From Poecilobothrus nobilitatus (lineage: Eukaryota; Arthropoda; Insecta; Diptera; Dolichopodidae), in the NCBI GenBank assembly GCA_947095535.1, contig OX352772.1, positions 275,352,336-275,416,335 on the forward strand: DNA of 64,000 nucleotides, written 5' to 3'. The translations under genes and the position numbers were made by a program. This document shows positions 48,314 through 62,545 of this stretch, in pieces. Within the stretch, counting starts at the first letter, position 1; each line of letters opens with the position of its first letter. Below the pieces are notes generated by a model. The model was given only the letters and a program-made list of their open reading frames with translations, made no database searches and had not been told where the DNA came from.

Positions 48314-51300
48314 GTATATTCATATAATAGAGGTATATATTGAAAATACCTAGCAATTTTGTAAATCAGAAAATCGAATTTTTTAACCAAAAAAGAAACA
48401 TAGGTATATAAAACAAAAACCGAAAATGATAGTTAAATATGTAAGTTGTGCTATTAAAAAAGATATATATAGTTATGTAAGTGCATAATAACATAATGAG
48501 AAACGAAATGAGAAAAAAAATAATAAATAAAAACAAAACTAAGCTGATGGCGCACGCTAAACCTGATATAAATCTTATTATTTCTTGCATGCTTGAAACG
48601 CTTTTTAAAATGTTTTTGTTTTTTTTTTTGTTTTCTTTTATAACAAAGTGAAATTGTATTTTTTTTTACGTAATTATACTTAACGCGCGTTTTTTTTTTA
48701 AATAAAAGCAAAAATTGAAAATGCGCTTGCTTCTTATTATGGTCAACTATATATTTTTAAGAAAGCAGAAATTTTTTGAAAGCTTAAAAAAGGAAAAAAA
48801 AAATAAATTGAAAATTAAAGAAATATTTAACAAGTTACTTGAATTTTTTTTTTGTGTAAAAAGGAGTAGCTTTCATTTTTATTTTTGGTCCTCAAATTTT
48901 ATTTTTACCCTTGAATGTTTGTTAGTACATAATGCAAGTATATTAAGAAATTTAAAATATTTTCTAAAATTTTTATTTATATTTATATAGGTATATATTA
49001 TACGTATATATATACCCCACACACGTATATATTATTACACATACGTATATATATCATACGTATGTATTATTACATACTACAAAATTTATAATTAATTTTT
49101 GTATAATAGTTATAATACATATGTAGGCCCTTTTTTAGAGTATAATTTCCTTTTCCATTAAAGATTTGAAAGATTTTTAAAAATTGTTATCATATGAAAA
49201 ACCATGCACTAAAAGTGGAATTTTGAAAAAAATATTAAATCAACAGAAAAGATTATTAAATTCTTTTATTTCTTAATGAATTTTCAATCAAATTTCTGGT
49301 TTTTATTAATATTATTGAATGAATTCAATGGATTAAAAGATATGAACCAGAAGAGAATAAAAAGAAATTCATCGAATAAAAGAAAATAAACCTAAAAATA
49401 AAAATTATATTTACTATAGTGATTATTAATTTAATAATTTAAAATTATTGATATATATTATATATTAAAATATAGATTGTATTTTGATTTAGAGCAAAAA
49501 GCTGACTCGTTTTTTGACCCTACAAATACAATTAAAACTCCATCGCGCATTTCTATTTACTTCAAAATTTCCATATCACTTGAAATAATTCTTGTAGAAA
49601 TTAAAGGGGTACATTTTTCTTACAAAATGTAGCTTAGGAAAACTGCATGTTTATAACAAATAACTGAACAAATAAAAGTTTTATAATAAAATAAATTATA
49701 ATATCGGCATTACACGCATAGAAGTGCTTATACATATAAATTAATTTTATAATCTAGCGACAGAATTTAGTACTGTTTACGAAAATGAAAATTTTTTTAA
49801 AAACTACTTAGTTACTAAGAAATTTCCAATAATTGACCGAATGATGAGTGAAAAATATTACATATAAAGAATTAAAATAGTGCTGAAAATTTGTTTTATG
49901 CATAAAACATAAATGTTTAATCTCTAATTTAGAACTTGTCCTGAACCTTATTCTTATAGCAAGAAAAAATGCTGGGCAAAAATTAATTTCAGTTAAAGTT
50001 TTTTCATTTCGTACCTTAAAATTGAAATATTTGTATTTTACAAAAAAATTATGCACTTCTTCTGAGGTTTCCATTTGTTTAAATTAAATCTCTATAACTA
50101 TATATCTTTAAGCTGACTCATATATCTAAGGATCAATATATAATCCATTAAGATTAAATCATATAAAGTTTTAGAATCTACTAAACTTAAACAAATAAAC
50201 ATTTAGATAACGTATTATTATATTTCATATAATTTTTCTGTAAAACTAAATATAAAGTTGCATAACTAAATTAATAGAATTCATTATTATTATATTATAA
50301 ACGAGAATCCAATATATATTATATCTACTTATGAAATTAAAATTTTTTCGTGCAAAAAATTTGAAAGTAATGATTTTTAATAATTTGTTTTACTTATAGC
50401 AAGTTTATTATTGTTATTTTGGCTTATTTAGGTGCCCTACGCTATCATACTTTCTTCTGTAAAATATCTTATCATATATTTTTACCTTTAATCATAATTA
50501 TTTTTTACTTTTATTGTTATAAGATAACTAAAATAATTAAGTATAAAATTAATTTTTTTATTATTTTTTAATGCAAAATAAGCGGTTATGAAAAGCTTTT
50601 ATAGTTCATTTATATATACATATTATATATATATACTTTTAATTTTTAATTAAAGGTCACCCAGAAATGGTTTTCTGTTGTCACCGCAAAATTATTAGAT
50701 ATTTCAATCAAAACATGTTTTATTTCAAAAAAATAAATAAAATGAAAACAAAGTTTACTACACATTGTCATTAAATTTAGACCTCTTTTAATTATGAGAC
50801 GACATGATTTTGTTTTTTTTGTGTGTTTTTACTAAAAAATGTGATAAAATAAATTGAACCTACTTGCATAAAAGTTTTGTAGGAGAAGAATAACAAAAAA
50901 TTGTGTCAAATTAACAAAAGTTAAACTGAAGTAAATAAAAACCCAGAAAACAAATTGTATATGTGTATAAATACTTAAATTAAAAAAAAATAAACCCACA
51001 AGAAATTCTTTTCATAAAATATATTACTTCATTTCCAAGTTTTTTTTTACCTATTTTTAGTTTTAAGTTTTTCAAATATTTTTTTTTTTTGAATAAGTAC
51101 TTAATTAAAAGAAAAATTATTTTTGAGTCTTGTATTTTGTTTTTAATGAATTTGTCATTTGTTATCTAAACTACAGATAACAGATAACAATACAATAATA
51201 GAAAAGGTTTAAGGAAAGATCAATAAGGGCCTAAAAATTTTCAAAACATAGTCTTATAAGAAGAATAATTGTATGTCGATTTTAAATTATTTATAACTTA

Positions 51301-54300
51301 AAAAATACTATTTTTTTTCTTAATTTAGTCCAAAAGTGACTTTCAAAATTCAATCTTATCTACGTCATCTGATATATTAAAATTTATAAAATATTAACAT
51401 TCTTTATTTAAAAATATCAGTTTAAAAAAATTCCTCAATCAAATATTTTTATAAAACCTAATATAAATTTTATAAAAAAATATAAAACCTAAAACTAAAG
51501 GATATTTTCATTTTTTTGACAAAATGTCTAAAATCACTTAGAAAAAGGAAACGCAAAAGACGTTAAATATTAAGTTGAAATTTAGATTTGAAAGCTAAAT
51601 TTTTTATATATGCTGGAGATAATGTCTACGTTATTTGAGCGCGCCAGTTGCAACATTTGAAAATTTTTTTTTTGTTGAGATTGTTGTTTAAATATGTAAA
51701 GATGGTTATTACTTTAATTTTGTTTTATTTTTATTTTTACTTTTTCTTGTCATTTGTTAAGATGACGTTTTTTGACTCTCTTAAAATGCGAAAAATTTGA
51801 AATGAATTTAATTTTACGCCGTTCAGCGCCGTTCAATATTTCATTTCGTTGATTATCTGGTCTCCTACAATTTCATACAATTCAACTTTCTTTGAGATTT
51901 CACGATCTTCAAAGCGTCGAATTTATCTCCAAGAAAAAATAAAATTTGGTACTTATACTTATTTGGGTATTTTTTTCTAAAAAAAAAGAAACAAAAAGAA
52001 GAAAAAAATGTCATTTTTAGAAGTTTGTTCTAAACTTTTCTTAAAGATATTCTAAAGTTTTCATATGACGATCTTTTAATATTATTATCCGAATCTAAAG
52101 TTATTAGATTAAAGTTGTAATTAAATCTATTTCTAAAGAAAATAAAGGAGTTTTATTTAACAAATTGCTTCAAAAGAATATTTATTAAACATATTATATA
52201 TATATTAACTAGAAAAAAGAAAGATGGGTTAGAAATTTTTATTTTTGACCAAAAATACACGTATTAAATTTTTTAAATAAAAACATTAAATGAATTTTTA
52301 GTATATCCTATAAAATTTTCTAAATAAAACATTAAATGAATTTTGATTATATCCTATAAACGAAAAAAACGGGTTGTTGACGGGTTTTCTTAATTATATA
52401 GAATTTATACTGCGGTTAGACTTCAATGTTTTCATTTTTCAATACATAAGTACTTAAATATTTGTTCTAATTTTCTCACTATTTTGTTATTTTTTTTTTT
52501 TTAAATAGCATTTCGTATATTTTTAAAAAATGAGAAAATAGGTTCGAAGTGTAATTTTTTTTTTTTTGAATTAAGAACAAAAGTGCCACTTTTGAATAAT
52601 CTTTTTATAATGATATGCTTATTGTTTTTTTTATTTATCTCGATATATTGTATTTTTTATAACGAAATTTACTTATAAAATTTATATCTTAATACTAATT
52701 CAATATTCATTCCGGACAACCATATGATATGTATTGACTGGTACAGGAATGACATTTGTTTTTTCTTTCTTTTGTATTCTTGTATTTGTATTTATTATTA
52801 AGTATATCCTTTTGAATAATATAAAAAAAATATGTTTTCATATACATATGTAATATAAAAATTTTAATTAGTTTAGAACTTCAGAGAGAAATTTTAAAAA
52901 TAGATTCGAAATGACAGAAAACAATAAATAAAGAAATATTGAAGGAATATTAAAAAATATGGAAGAAATAATGAAGAAAAAGGAAAAAAAATTGGAAAAT
53001 TTCTATTTCATTATTTCAAAAATAATGAAGGAATATGGAAGTAATAGTGAAGGAATATTGAAAAAATATAGTGATGTCTAATCGCTAAGTTACTTAAAAC
53101 TAAAAAAAAAAGGCTTTTAGTTTTTTAACACACTGTTTTGTTACACTTTGCTTTTCTAAACGAAAACTATTTTATTTAACTACCTATATTTAAGCTGATG
53201 TCATATAGAAAAATTGTGGCAAACTGACTAATTGCAACACTTTCACTAGACAAAATTCAAATTTATACAATTTCAAACGAAAACACTGTAATTAAAGATA
53301 AAAATTAATTTAATGTAAAAAAAATTTACCTAGGTAGGTACATGCCTATTTTTTATAAGTATGTAAAAAACTTTTATTATAAGTTATTAAGTATAATAAG
53401 TTAATAACTATATTAAGTATGTATACCCATACCTATATATATTAGAAATTAAAAGTTTTATTATTATAACACGTAATCAATTACGATAAATCAATAAATC
53501 AAATAATTTTTACATAATAGTTACACATAGATTTAAAGAAATTAAATCAATATTATTTATTTAAATAAAATCATTGTAAATTTTTACTCTTATAAATTTC
53601 AAAAAGTTCACAAATACACTTTTTATCTTGAAATTATACTTAATAACTTTTGTTATTAATTTTATATTTTCTTAGAAGTTAGTAACAAAACAGTAAAATA
53701 ATTTTTTTTTTTTTACGTAAACAATCTTAAATAATAAAAAAATAAAATATAATAAAAAAAGCACGACTGTGTAGAAAAATTTTATCTTAAAAATGGATTT
53801 TTATATATTATTGTATTTTTGTTTATATTGTATTATTATTATATTGTATTATATGTACATATAATACAATACCGTATAAAAACAAAAAAGATTATGCAAG
53901 TACCTACTCAATTATTAACTTTGTTATAAAGTAAAATATAAGTACATAATATAAAACAAAAATTTAGTACCTATTTATTTTATGATAATTAAATTAGAAA
54001 TTCAATTAAAAAAGAAATTCAAATATTATTACAGCTTTTTTTTACACGTGAATTCAATAATTATAAAATTTTATTTATGAAATTGCAATGATTATATTAC
54101 TGAACTTTTAAATAATTATTAAATAAATTTTCGTAAAAGTAACTACAAAACGTGGTTTATTAAAAAATTTTACAGCTGTATTGGAATAATTAATTAATTT
54201 TCTCAGATAAGTATTGTTTTAGAATATATTTATTTTTTATTTTTTTAATTTTTTTTTCATTCTAAATTAATTCAACTTAATATTTCATAAAATAACATTA

Positions 54301-54757
54301 AAAACAAAAAAAAACATACATTATTATCAAATACTAGTAAAAAGTATAATTAAGTATACTATAAAAGTATAAAAGTATAAGTAAATATATAAAATTTCAA
54401 AATTTAAAAATACTTACTTAGTCTGAGAAAATTTGTTATACTATTAATTAAATTTATATTTTACTTTAAAAAAGACGAGTAATATTAATATATCTAGACA
54501 AGAGTAATTTTTTTTTATAAATTGAAATGATTAGCTTGTGAAGATTTTCTTAAATAGACTTGACTTAAATATTTTTTTTTTTGGATTTATCGTAAAATTC
54601 TATAAAAATCTTTGATTTGCAATTGTATTTTAAGCTCTAAATAATTTTACTAAAGATAAAACTGTATTTTTTTTTTAAAATAATTGAGTTTATATTTTGA
54701 CAAAAATCAATTCCTATCCAAATCCAATACATTTAATCCATTATCCAATGATATGAA
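48314..54757. other. AT-rich non-coding DNA
   Basis: No supported gene or element. Open frames here are short and Phe/Ile/Lys-rich, as expected by chance at this composition. Confidence 0.5.
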
Positions 54758-54830
54758 TTTTAACAAATTCTATTGCTTATACTAAAAATAAAGAGTATTT
54801 TTTTAGTGTAAATAATAGAATTTGTTAAAA
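54758..54830. repeat. Inverted repeat, ~31-bp arms
   Basis: TTTTAACAAATTCTATTGCT (54758) mirrors AATAGAATTTGTTAAAA (ends 54830), with about four mismatches over 31 bases and a loop of roughly 10. Confidence 0.7.
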
Positions 54831-54854
54831 GTTTTCAAAATATACATTAGTTTG

Positions 54855-55830
54855 TGACATCGGAATTTCATTTACAACGTAGCGAATACAAAGTGTCATG
54901 ACCGGAATTGAAAAGTGTCAAATACTAAAAAAAAGACAATGTATCATGATCGGAATTCATTTGACATTGTGTTTGATACACAATTTTCGCGACAATTGTG
55001 TATCCAGAAAATTTTGGATACAAGACTGAACAATACATATGAAATGACATTTATGTTTTTTTTTTTATGTTTATTTTGGTGTTTTGATAATATAGGTAAT
55101 ATAAAAATAGAAGACGCAATGTAAGTTAAATATTATTTAATAAATAAGAAAAATAAGTTTTTAAAATAACAATTGTTTTACTTTTATTAGCAAGAAATGG
55201 ACTTTTCAAGGAAAATGATACTTTTAACTAGGTACTTTCTAATTCTTCTATTATTTTTTAATATTAAAAGTAAAACTGTGCGTCTTTTCTTCCTTTTTTG
55301 TAATAAATACTTTAATTTACTTAAGTTTGAAGTACTTATTTTTTCGGAAGAAATATCCATGAAATGGTTAAAAAAAATTTCATCACAAAATTTTTATTCA
55401 AAAACTAAAGACCTACTTAGTGTAGACAGAAGATAAAAAATTATTATTTTGAAATTCTAAATAAATTTTTTATACCTACAAAGTATAAGTATATGTACAT
55501 ATGTAATTTGTTTGATCAGGTATCTATTATAACAACATATATTATTTTATATATTACATTAATATGTATCTATTATGAACTAAATTCAAAATCAATAATT
55601 TTTTCACATATTCAATATACATAAATCTTTCTCGCTGGGTAGTTTTTCTTTTATTTAATAATTATTAAATTTTTTTCCGTTAAGATGTAGGTATGTCTTC
55701 TCGCTACAATGTTTGATTTGACACTAATTTGAGACAATGTTAAAGGCGATCGGAATTGAAAACAAAACACATTGTATTATAGATACACTGTGTTTACATT
55801 TGGGATTTGACATTGTATTATTTCTGCTGT
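54855..55830. repeat. Dispersed CGGAATT / GACATTGT motif cluster with a hairpin
   Basis: The motifs GATCGGAATT or GACCGGAATTG and TTTGACATTGT recur at about 54860-54985 and 55735-55825. A clean stem GATACACAATT...AATTGTGTATC with an 8-base loop lies at 54975-55004. This is possibly a decayed repeat. No coding evidence. Confidence 0.45.
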
Positions 55831-57353
55831 ATATCGGGTTGAAGATTTTTTTATACATTTTCGATGTCACCCATAATCTATAAAATAATATTATTACAAT
55901 AGGCTTGTAAATACCTAAAAATCAATACCAATATCCGACAAATTAAAAAGATTATTAAGAAAAATTTCTCCAGACATCTATATATTTTCGTCAGAACTGG
56001 ACATTCACATAAAAGATAAACCTGTAGGTGTATAACATTATAATTATTAAAAACAAAACAAATTAATTTTTGTTATTATTGATTATGTATTGCAAATATT
56101 TATATAATAAAATTATTAATATATGTACACAATTAAAAGAAACAATAAATAATAGAAGTAGAATTGTAAAAAAAACAAGCAAAAAAGCAGAACTAGTTTT
56201 ACTTGATAAATAATTGTTTTCTTTACTTCTTTAAGGTTAAATTATTAAAAACATGTAATTTCATAATTTAATTTTTCTTTTTTCAATTGTTTTTTATAAT
56301 TATTTTTATTTTTTTTTGGTTTTTACACACCGCTAAAAAATTAACCTTTTATATCAAACAAGATAGTTTAGTTTTAAAATATTTTTTTAATTTAAAATTC
56401 ATAGGAGAAATCTTTTACTGGTTTTTTTTTTGATATTAAAATTAATCATTTGTCGGTCGATGAAATCACAATTAACTTTTTTTTTCGTACAATTGTATTG
56501 TAAAATAGTTTTCACATCGCAATTTAATAATTCTATTTTAATTTTTCATCGTCCCCCATTTCTTTTTGATTTTTAATGAAAGTTATAAGCTAATTTACTC
56601 GTATATGGTATTGAATATTTTAAAAATATAGTTTATAATTATTAAATATTTATGAACAATTTTAATGAATAATTTCATTTTTTTCTCTATTGAAATATGA
56701 TGGAAAAATAGCTGCCGTGGTTTTCGGAATGTTCATAAACATATTTAGTAATAGGTATATTCATTCTAGAGAAAAATCTTGATTAAGATTAAGAAAAATC
56801 GATTACTAACAAAGAGAAATGAAATTTAAAAAAATTGTGAAATGTATTAAGATTAAATCTTAAATCGTATGTTAGGTAAATAATGACAATACCGTCAAAC
56901 AAAAAATTAAATTTCAAACAAAAAAATTAAACCTGTAACAGAAACATATAAAAACAAAAGAATTAAACCTGGAAATAAAAAGTTACGAAGAAATTGGTGC
57001 AGAAATTACTATATTAATATTAGTATCGCGCCACCAATTGCATTTACATCTCTAGGTTTTGTTTTGAATTTTTTTTTAATTTTGGAATTGTTCTAACAGG
57101 CAATTTTAGCTGTTACCGAAACAAAAGTCACTTCCTTTGACCTTTTATACTCTTAAACTAGTTTTGGGCCCATAAAAAGTTTATTTAAAGACTGTATTCA
57201 TTAAGAGAATATACATTATGTTGTCAGCAACTAAATAAATTTCTTTTTACAAATAAATTAAATATAAAATAGTAATTTTTAATAGTGATTTTCTGTGATC
57301 AAAACACTGATTTTTGTTTTAATTTAATTGTTCAAAATTCCTTAGTAGAGTTC
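55831..57353. other. AT-rich non-coding DNA
   Basis: Short duplicated ATTAAACCTG/AACAAAA motifs near 56900-56990 only. Confidence 0.45.
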
Positions 57354-58600
57354 CTTTTTAGCACATTTCCAAAAAAATTTTGAAAAAATGTGCTTATTAG
57401 TTTCACTCTGTCCGTCCGTCCGTCTGTTTACAAAACTTCTACACCGTTAAAGATAGAGAAAAAAAATTTTAACCATAGGTAGGTCTCATAAAAAAAATAA
57501 TTTTGTGGAACAAGTTTTTCATGTAGCCCCCCCCCCCATTACGGAGCTACAGCCCATCAAACTTTGAAAAAGCCCTATTTTTCAATGCATATATCTTATG
57601 TTCTGCTTAAGATTTTTTCAATCTGAAAACGTCATTCGACAGGTATTTTTTTATCTTTGTAAATTAATATCAAAATTATACAATTTTTTTAAATTTAGTA
57701 TTTAAATTTACCGTTATGTGAAAACCAAATTTTGCATGATTTTTCTACTTTAGTATAAGTTTGCTCAGAAAATTTTTTCGAACCACCCCGTGTTTATGAG
57801 CTAATAGGGCTTAAAAATTGAAAATTTGCTATTTTTAAACACCTGTAACTTAGGAACCTGTACACATTTTACTTCTGCAAGATATAAAAATTAAAGCTAC
57901 AATAATATATTTTTACGTGTGTTAAAGGTTTATTTGTAAAGTTGTAAAGGGTTCCAAAGTTGCAGCTCTTCAAAATTGCGAAAAAGCCCCATTTTCAGAT
58001 GTATATATGTCGGGCTCTGCGTAATAATTTTGCAATCTAAAACCGCCAGAAGATCGAAAATTTTATTATCTATATAAAATAATATCAAAATTATGTAATA
58101 TTTTGTAATTTACGATTTAAATTTACCGTTATGTGAAAACCACATTTTGCATGAAATTTCTTTTTTCATAACTCCGGCACCCCTTTAGATAGGAACCTGA
58201 AATTTTGAGACAAGAAAGAACTTTTAGAATTAGTATAAGTTTCCTCAGAAAATTTTTTGGTAACATCCCCTCTTTAAGAGTTATTACGCCTCAAAAATTA
58301 AAATTTGCTATTTTTAGACACCTGTAACTTAGGCACCTGTACAAATTTTTCTTCGGCAAGACATGAAAATTAAAGGTTCAATAATATACTTTTACGTGTA
58401 TTAACGGCTTTTCTTAGTTATATAGGATTCCGGACTTACGGCCCCTCAAAATTTCAAAAATGTCCTATTTTCACATTTTTTCTTATTACATGAAATTTGC
58501 AAATTTTTGTGTAAGTCACACTTCTATAAACAGTTTGTATTGAGTTTTGGAAATGTGCGCTTTTAAAAACCGTTGGTTTACATTCTACCTTGTTTATATA
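57354..58600 (-). mobile_element. Family A repeat, two monomers
   Basis: Close relative of 35099-36410 along its whole length, with the same terminal hairpin (57359-57395), GTCC tract (57408-57425) and TTTACATTCTACCTTGTTTA boundary. It differs by a deletion of about 55 bases near 57750 (between CTACTTT and AGTATAAGTT) and by a C11 run at 57527-57537. Confidence 0.75.
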
Positions 58601-61256
58601 CGTATACTATAATTTTATATATTATATTTTTATTCAGTTTTATTTGAATTGCACATAGTTTTTGACAAAATTCGATTTTTTTCGAAAGTCAAAATTTAAT
58701 ATATGGAGATAACATTTTATTATTTTTTGTACATTTTGAATTTGTGTGGTAAATGAATGTTGTGACTGATGGTAAAAGGAAGAGAAATCAATATAATTTT
58801 CTCTAAACAATAATAATAATAACAACAATAATAAATGAAAATTTTACATCTTTTCACATACAGTGAAATGTACTTTTACTTTTCTTTTTTAATATCGTGT
58901 AATTTTAAAAGAAATTTAAAGAGTATCAATTCATTTGAAAAAAAAGGAGAGAGAGAAAAAGAAAGAAAAGAAAAGAATGAAAGCTTCTTCATAATTCAAA
59001 ATTTGATTTTATTTTTTTAATTTCTTCTTTCTTATTGTTTTTTTTTTTATTGCTGTTTTATTCATATGAACTTGAATTAACGGAGAGAGTGCTAACTGCT
59101 AGTAGTTTTTTATGTGATTTAAAAGGTTCAAATAAAAAATAAATAAACTTAATTACTATGTATATAGTATATACATCAACATATGTACAAACTTAAAATA
59201 CAATTTTATGATAGACAAAATTAAAACAATTTTTACTATATACTTTTTATTAAAAATTTAATTAAAAACCAAAGATATTATTTGGATGGAAAATCGGTGG
59301 GTCGTTTATAGTGGAGAATTAGATTGAATATTTCTTGTAAAAATGATATTTTTAAGTTATCTTCCTTATAAACAAGTATTTGTACTCGGGTACATATTAA
59401 TAAAAGTTATTATTAGCGTAATTAATTTATTTTGTTATGGTTTTGTAGGCTGATTGTGTTTTAACAATCAAGAGAAATTTTTATTTTCTCCATAGACCAT
59501 AACTCAAAAAAAAACAACGATAAAAATATCAGTAGAGAGAGTGGGTATAGAGAAAATTTTATTGTGTTAAAGTAATATATTTGTATTAGTCGTTCGTATA
59601 TATTGAAAAAAAATATGTAAATAAATGAAAGCATGGTTTCTTTATTTTGTCGAAAATAAAACCAAATAAAAAGTAATTTTGAATAATTTACATACATATA
59701 TTGAACTTACTATAATGTTTTGATGTATTTTTTTTTGAATAATTTCGATAAACGAAAAAAAAATTCTATTACATTTACAAGTTTATGTTCAACGGTCGAA
59801 GGCCGGAGCTGTAAGGATAGTTGACTATTATCTCCTAACAAACAAACAACAAGTTTAATTTGACTACAATTTTATAAGTATAAGTATATATTATCTATAT
59901 AAATAAAACATTACCAAATTGATATGCAGTTTATATTAAACTGCAACAAAAACTTCCCTTCTTCGTTCAAGAATTTTGTCTTGAGTTTATTCTCTTACCC
60001 ATCCTTCTGACATTTTTAAAATATATTTTTTAATTAAATTTTTCTAAAAAAAAGTCTATTTCTTTCTAAATTGGTACACATTCACTTTTGGCCGAATAAG
60101 GATTTTTATTATATTTTGAATAACCTTTTTTCTAGAGAGAACGGGAGAAAGAGTTTTCTTTCCCATTGTTAATTAATCAGCAATTATATCATTTAATTTT
60201 TTCAATATTAAAAATTAATAAATATATCATTTCATTTTTTCAGAAATATTACTAATTATGTTTTATTTCTTTTTTTTACAGGTAAATTTCCAAAATAAAT
60301 ACATAATAAGGAAAAAAATACTTCTATATAATGAATAGGTATAATGTAATTTAATTTTGTAATTACATTTTTATAAGGGCAAAATTATTAAAAGTAAATT
60401 ACATAATAAAATAAAATTATTATACAAATTTAAGTAATAAAAAACCTTACAAAATGATCAAATCATTTTAAACAATGATAATGATAATTTTTCCATCAAA
60501 TTTTGGACATGGTAATGATTTTAGAAGGTTTTGCTACAAAATTAAATATTTAAGAAAAAAAAAATGTATATGTAGATTGAATACAACATGATTTTATAAT
60601 AAAAAATAATGAAAAGACATTGATCTGAAACAGGTTTTTTTTTACGGGAAGTGCACTAAATTTACTATTTCAATTGTATATTTTCATTGAGTGTATATAT
60701 ATTATGTATACACGAAACTAAATAAATGAAGGTTAATCAAATTTTACATAACAAAGTTTACATTATATTAATAATTATATAGTACTTACTTGATTTAAAT
60801 TCATCATTACAAATTTTATTCTATTTCAAAAAAAAAATTTTATTCTAAGCCTTTATTTTTAGTTTTTTTTTATCTTTTAAATAATTCCATGGTCAACATT
60901 TTTTATTAAGTAAATATATATATGTACTTCTGTGAATGTTGAATTTCTTTTTTTTAAGCTTCGAAATTCGAATCAAATTTATTCAATGTCAGATGATTTT
61001 TGTAAAAAAAAAAGTCAAAAAAGACACCTTCAAATTGTAACTACTTATTTAGTTGTAAAAGATGAAAATTCTTTATATATCATACATGTATGTATTATAA
61101 TTCTTTAAGTAAAATTTATTATCGCTTAGTTTTCTATTTTCGCAAAATAAAGCAATAATATAATTACCACGTTACTTACCTATGTTTTAATAAAAAAAAT
61201 AAAATTCAATTTAAATTTTAAAAATTGAAATTTTTATTAGATTGACTGGTGTTTAT
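58601..61256. other. AT-rich non-coding DNA
   Basis: Nothing recognised apart from simple repeats, including a GAGAGA/GAAAGA purine tract at 58942-58980. Confidence 0.5.
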
Positions 61257-61363
61257 ATAGTTAACATTATTGGCCTACATGCGAGAGGAAAAAGGCCGAA
61301 CCATTTGCAAGGGCATTGTATGCCCTTGTAAATTTATAATAAATAAATAAATAGGTAACATTA
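61257..61363 (+). mobile_element. Short non-LTR 3' end with two hairpins and AATA tail
   Basis: Imperfect flanking duplication ATAGTTAACATTA / ATAGGTAACATTA (61257-61269, 61351-61363). Inside are TTGGCCT...AGGCCGAA and then a perfect stem AAGGGCA-TTGTA-TGCCCTT (61308-61326), followed by (AATA)n. Tandem 3' hairpins before a short-repeat tail are expected where an RT recognises its template's 3' end. Confidence 0.65.
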
Positions 61364-61539
61364 GACATTTCGACATTTAATAGCATTAACATTAGACATT
61401 TTACTAGTTTTTGAATAAATACAAAGATTCAGTTGTACTTATTGATGTTTTAAGGTAAATTTTTTATATATATATATATGCAAATTTTATAAAAACAAAA
61501 ATAAAAACAACGTGTTTTTCATCGAAATCTGATCGTAGA

Positions 61540-62545
61540 ATTAAATATAAACTGAAGCGGGGAAGAGTGCAGTAGAGTAGACTTTGTTTCTATAAAACTT
61601 GATCCTCTTTTTAAAAATTAACGACGTATCTACCGAAATATATTTCTGTAAATTGTTGCAGTTGCATGACAACTGCCCGAATCTATTGCACCAGCACAAC
61701 TAAATTTTACAGAAGTTGTTGCCATAAAACTTGATCATCATTTGTAAGATTTCAAACGCCTAGCTTCATTAGGTTTCAAGAGGTGCAAGAAGCCTAAACT
61801 GGCTACTCTAGACTAACCAAATTTTACAAAAGCTTTTGCTATGTAACTCCGACACCTCTTCACTAAATTTCAGCTACGTAGCTTCAATAGACAATTAGTT
61901 ATTTTCATTTAGAAAGATAAGTTGTGTGGCAGCTACCCGAACCTGTTGCATCACCACAACCAAATTTTACAGAAGCGTTGCCATAAAACTTGATCATCAT
62001 TTGTAAGATTTCAAACGCTTAGCTTCATTAAGTTCCAAGAGGTGCAAGAAGGCTGAACCGGCTGCTCTAGACTAACCAAATTTTACAAAAGCTTTTGACA
62101 TTTCACAAAATTTCAGTTACCTAGCTTTAACAGACCGGGAGTTATTTTCATTTAAAAAGAGAAGTTGTATGGTAGCTCCCCAAACACGTCGCACCAGACA
62201 TATCTTGTTGGCCTGTAACTCGACATCATTTTACAAAATTTCAGATAGCTAGCTTCAATAGATTCCGAGTTATTTACATATAAAGAATGAAGTTGTATGG
62301 AAACTACTGGAACCTGGCCACCGAAAATTCTGGATTTAAATAGCGAAACTAACAATTTTGCAAAAGTAACGTAAAAAAAATGTCAGCCTCCTAGCTCCTT
62401 TATTTTTTGAGTTATCGTGTGGACAGACGGACGGACGGAGCTGATCCATACCTTTGACATTATATCTAGCTCGACTTCTTTAAAGTGTCACAAACGTAAT
62501 TGCAAATTTATTATTATACCCTTGAACATAGTTCAAAAGAGTATA
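61540..62545 (+). mobile_element. DINE-1/mini-me-like element, second family (copy 2)
   Basis: Same landmarks as 6735-7597: GAGTGCAGTAGAGTAGACT start, repeated CAACCAAATTTTACAGAAG modules, GAGTTATCGTGTGGACAGAC with (GGAC)n near 62422-62440, then the CACAAACGTAATTGCAAATT tail. A unit of about 259 bp repeats (compare 61667 and 61926). The 3' end TATACCCTTGAACATAGTTC can fold back with the following AAAAGAGTATA, giving the expected terminal hairpin. Confidence 0.75.
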
